From positions 20,759 to 84,758 of IMG/VR virus record IMGVR_UViG_3300009080_000001: 64,000 bases of DNA; one strand, written 5' to 3'. The notes under the pieces are model-generated. The model saw nothing but the letters and a program-made list of their open reading frames with translations. It made no database searches and was not told the origin of the DNA. The DNA comes from a virus. The position numbers and the translations under genes are program-made. Positions 62,448-64,000 of the stretch are shown here, in pieces (the first letter of the stretch is position 1; each line of letters opens with the position of its first letter).

Positions 62448-64000
62448 TTATTTAATTCTTGCTATTGAAAATACGTTATAATCTGGCGAAGTTGATGGTC
62501 CTGTCGTTGTTGATGAGTATGCAAAAATTTCAACCTCATCTCCCTTTTCTAACTTAAGTATAACATTCCCTTCTACATAATGTGAGTATGATCCATTAGC
62601 CCATGCTCTATTAAACGCTCTCTTTTTATTTACTCCGTTTACTCTTATTTCTAATTGAACGCCTCCACCTGCAGTGAATGCTACTGACCCAGTTAAAAAA
62701 GACCCGTTCATACTATATATACCAGAAGCAGGTACTGTGTACACACCTGTTGATGTGTCGTAAGCATTATGTGTATCGTGATCTATATCTTCATATATTA
62801 ACACTGAAGAAGAAGTGTTGATAGTCTGAGAAGTACTGTTATCTGTTCTATAAATAGCTGCTACTGTTTCGTTTTCTAAAATTGTTTGAGCTGATGAGCG
62901 TTTAGTTATTCTTAACCTATGTAAATCTCCATCATTTGTTAGTGTTAATGTTTGGTCAGTTCTAAAGGTTACTACTTCCCCTTTGTTTAGGTAATATCCT
63001 GTAAAAAATGCATTAGTAACAATTGATGCAGCAGCTTTAGTATGTCTTTCTCTCTGAGTACCATCTACATAAAGATTTACCTGAAAAGATGATGAGGCTG
63101 TAACTCTTACGCATAAATCTATATCATAGTATCCTGATTCTGGTACAGTAAAGGCATCATTAGTATTATTTCCAGTGTTTCCTGCATTTGACCATGATGC
63201 TGTTGTGTCATATGCTATCGTCTTGAAAGGTATATCTTCAGATGATGTTACTGTTTCTCCGTCGTTTCCAGATGCTTGTAGTGCTATATCTCTACCACTA
63301 AAGTCTTCGCTCATCTTTGCGTTTGATGACCAACCTTGGATAGGTATTGTCGCTCTTAAATAAATCTGTGTTGTTGTTAAGATATGAGAACCTACATATG
63401 CTCCTCCAGTTCCTACATTATTCATTTGAACTGCGTTTCCATTATCTGAGGTTACTGCGAAAGCTGCCCAAGTATTAGATGCTGTTCCTAGATTATATTC
63501 TTCGCCGACACCTACTTTTCCTTTAACTTTACTTGCATCATTCATTAACCCTGTTGGTATTGAAAATTTTAAAACAGATCCTCCTGAACCTGCCACTCCT
63601 CCTACGGCTCTAATACCTATCTCAACACTATCGCCTACTCTTCTATAGCGTCCTTCTATTGCAGACATTACTGCGCTTCCGCCTCCGGTCATTATCGGAG
63701 TATACTCTTCCCAATCCGTAACAATAGTTCCGTGACTAATAACTTGAGGTCCAACTGAAACATTATCTAAAACAATATTAACAGCTAAAGCTTGAGTTGA
63801 ATCTTGTTCAATTACTAATCTATACTCTGTTTCTGTAGAATCAGTTTGAAATTGAGCATAATGAGTTCCTTTTCCACCAAGTAAATCTTCACCATTAGGT
63901 CTGATTGTAACAGGAGTTCCAGAAGGATCTTGAATGATTAATACTTTCATATCTCCATCTGAGTAATTAGCGTCTGAAGCGTCATAGTCAAATGAGATCG
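62448..64000 (-). CDS. Fibre-like paralogue with C1q/TNF-like domains (5' end outside window)
   Basis: At least 517 residues; the frame stays open to the right edge. An ATG at 63950 exists, but upstream codons (SFDYDASDANYSDGD) align with TISFDYLIDDSS of the paralogue at 60319, so the real start lies beyond. Shared features: EDLLGGKGTHYAQFQTDS, WSSNAKMSEDFSGRDIALQA, two jelly-roll domains (FTVPESGYYDIDLCVRV, YTVPASGIYSMNGSF) and FSIARIK end. Product of a gene duplication. Confidence 0.7.
   Translation of the reverse strand, partial: ISFDYDASDANYSDGDMKVLIIQDPSGTPVTIRPNGEDLLGGKGTHYAQFQTDSTETEYRLVIEQDSTQALAVNIVLDNVSVGPQVISHGTIVTDWEEYTPIMTGGGSAVMSAIEGRYRRVGDSVEIGIRAVGGVAGSGGSVLKFSIPTGLMNDASKVKGKVGVGEEYNLGTASNTWAAFAVTSDNGNAVQMNNVGTGGAYVGSHILTTTQIYLRATIPIQGWSSNAKMSEDFSGRDIALQASGNDGETVTSSEDIPFKTIAYDTTASWSNAGNTGNNTNDAFTVPESGYYDIDLCVRVTASSSFQVNLYVDGTQRERHTKAAASIVTNAFFTGYYLNKGEVVTFRTDQTLTLTNDGDLHRLRITKRSSAQTILENETVAAIYRTDNSTSQTINTSSSVLIYEDIDHDTHNAYDTSTGVYTVPASGIYSMNGSFLTGSVAFTAGGGVQLEIRVNGVNKKRAFNRAWANGSYSHYVEGNVILKLEKGDEVEIFAYSSTTTGPSTSPDYNVFSIARIK

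Noticed and set aside
1-64000. CRISPR array, tRNA genes, insertion sequence or integrase
   Set aside because: No regularly spaced direct repeats, no tRNA T-loop consensus in a plausible fold, and no transposase or integrase motifs found.

Overview
The window is an AT-rich stretch of a lytic-type, tailed double-stranded DNA phage. There are no rRNA, tRNA, integrase or chromosomal housekeeping genes. Genes are packed with overlapping stop and start codons. A rightward block (about 1-34.6 kb) of replication, nucleotide-metabolism and many tiny genes meets a leftward block (34.6-64 kb) of virion genes. The nozzle-like, adaptor-like and very large Gly/Ala-rich internal proteins suggest a podovirus-type particle. 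Terminase, portal and major capsid genes are not here and probably lie beyond the right edge. Strong AGGAGG ribosome sites, lipoprotein signals and TTGACA/TATAAT promoters point to a Gram-negative, sigma70-using host. I cannot name the host.

Left part (0-8.2 kb): small genes driven by a family of sigma70 promoters that share an upstream TTTACA box, then a GHKL (rIIA-like) ATPase, a MoxR-type AAA+ ATPase, a PhaR-like DNA-binding domain protein and a zinc-metallopeptidase/VWA protein. Middle part (8.2-34.6 kb): dCMP deaminase, Cas4/RecB-like nuclease, ERF annealing protein, primase-helicase, PolA-type DNA polymerase, endonuclease VII, a DEDD exonuclease, two ClpP-like proteases (one exported), a MazZ-like and a MazG-like nucleotide hydrolase, an HNH nuclease, a SemiSWEET-like membrane protein and other small membrane proteins.

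The most striking feature is a short peptide module, about 25 residues, built on TRLARK-(M/L)-(Y/F)-P followed by an acidic/variable stretch and a terminal G-(W/M)-L-(Y/L)-(I/V). I count 22 clear copies and at least two degenerate ones. All are in rightward genes and none are in the 29 kb of virion genes. It is usually the very C-terminus of an 80-165 residue protein, often after a KVGD-type beta-barrel-like N-terminal domain. It is also inserted inside the DNA polymerase between the exonuclease and polymerase domains, and once sits at the N-terminus of a mini-protein. Codons vary synonymously while the peptide is kept, so selection is on the protein. I know of no described family that matches it; it looks like a phage-wide docking, targeting or assembly tag.

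Right part (34.6-64 kb, minus strand): in transcription order from the right edge, two paralogous fibre-like proteins with C1q/TNF-like C-termini, a fibre-assembly chaperone-like protein, a holin-like membrane protein, several fibre and decoration proteins, a 1125-residue fibre with collagen-like and beta-helix parts, a permuted papain-like peptidase, an adaptor-like protein, a 1180-residue nozzle-like protein, a GNAT acetyltransferase and four large internal/ejection-type proteins. Two intergenic spaces share an identical 18-bp element resembling promoters of single-subunit phage RNA polymerases.
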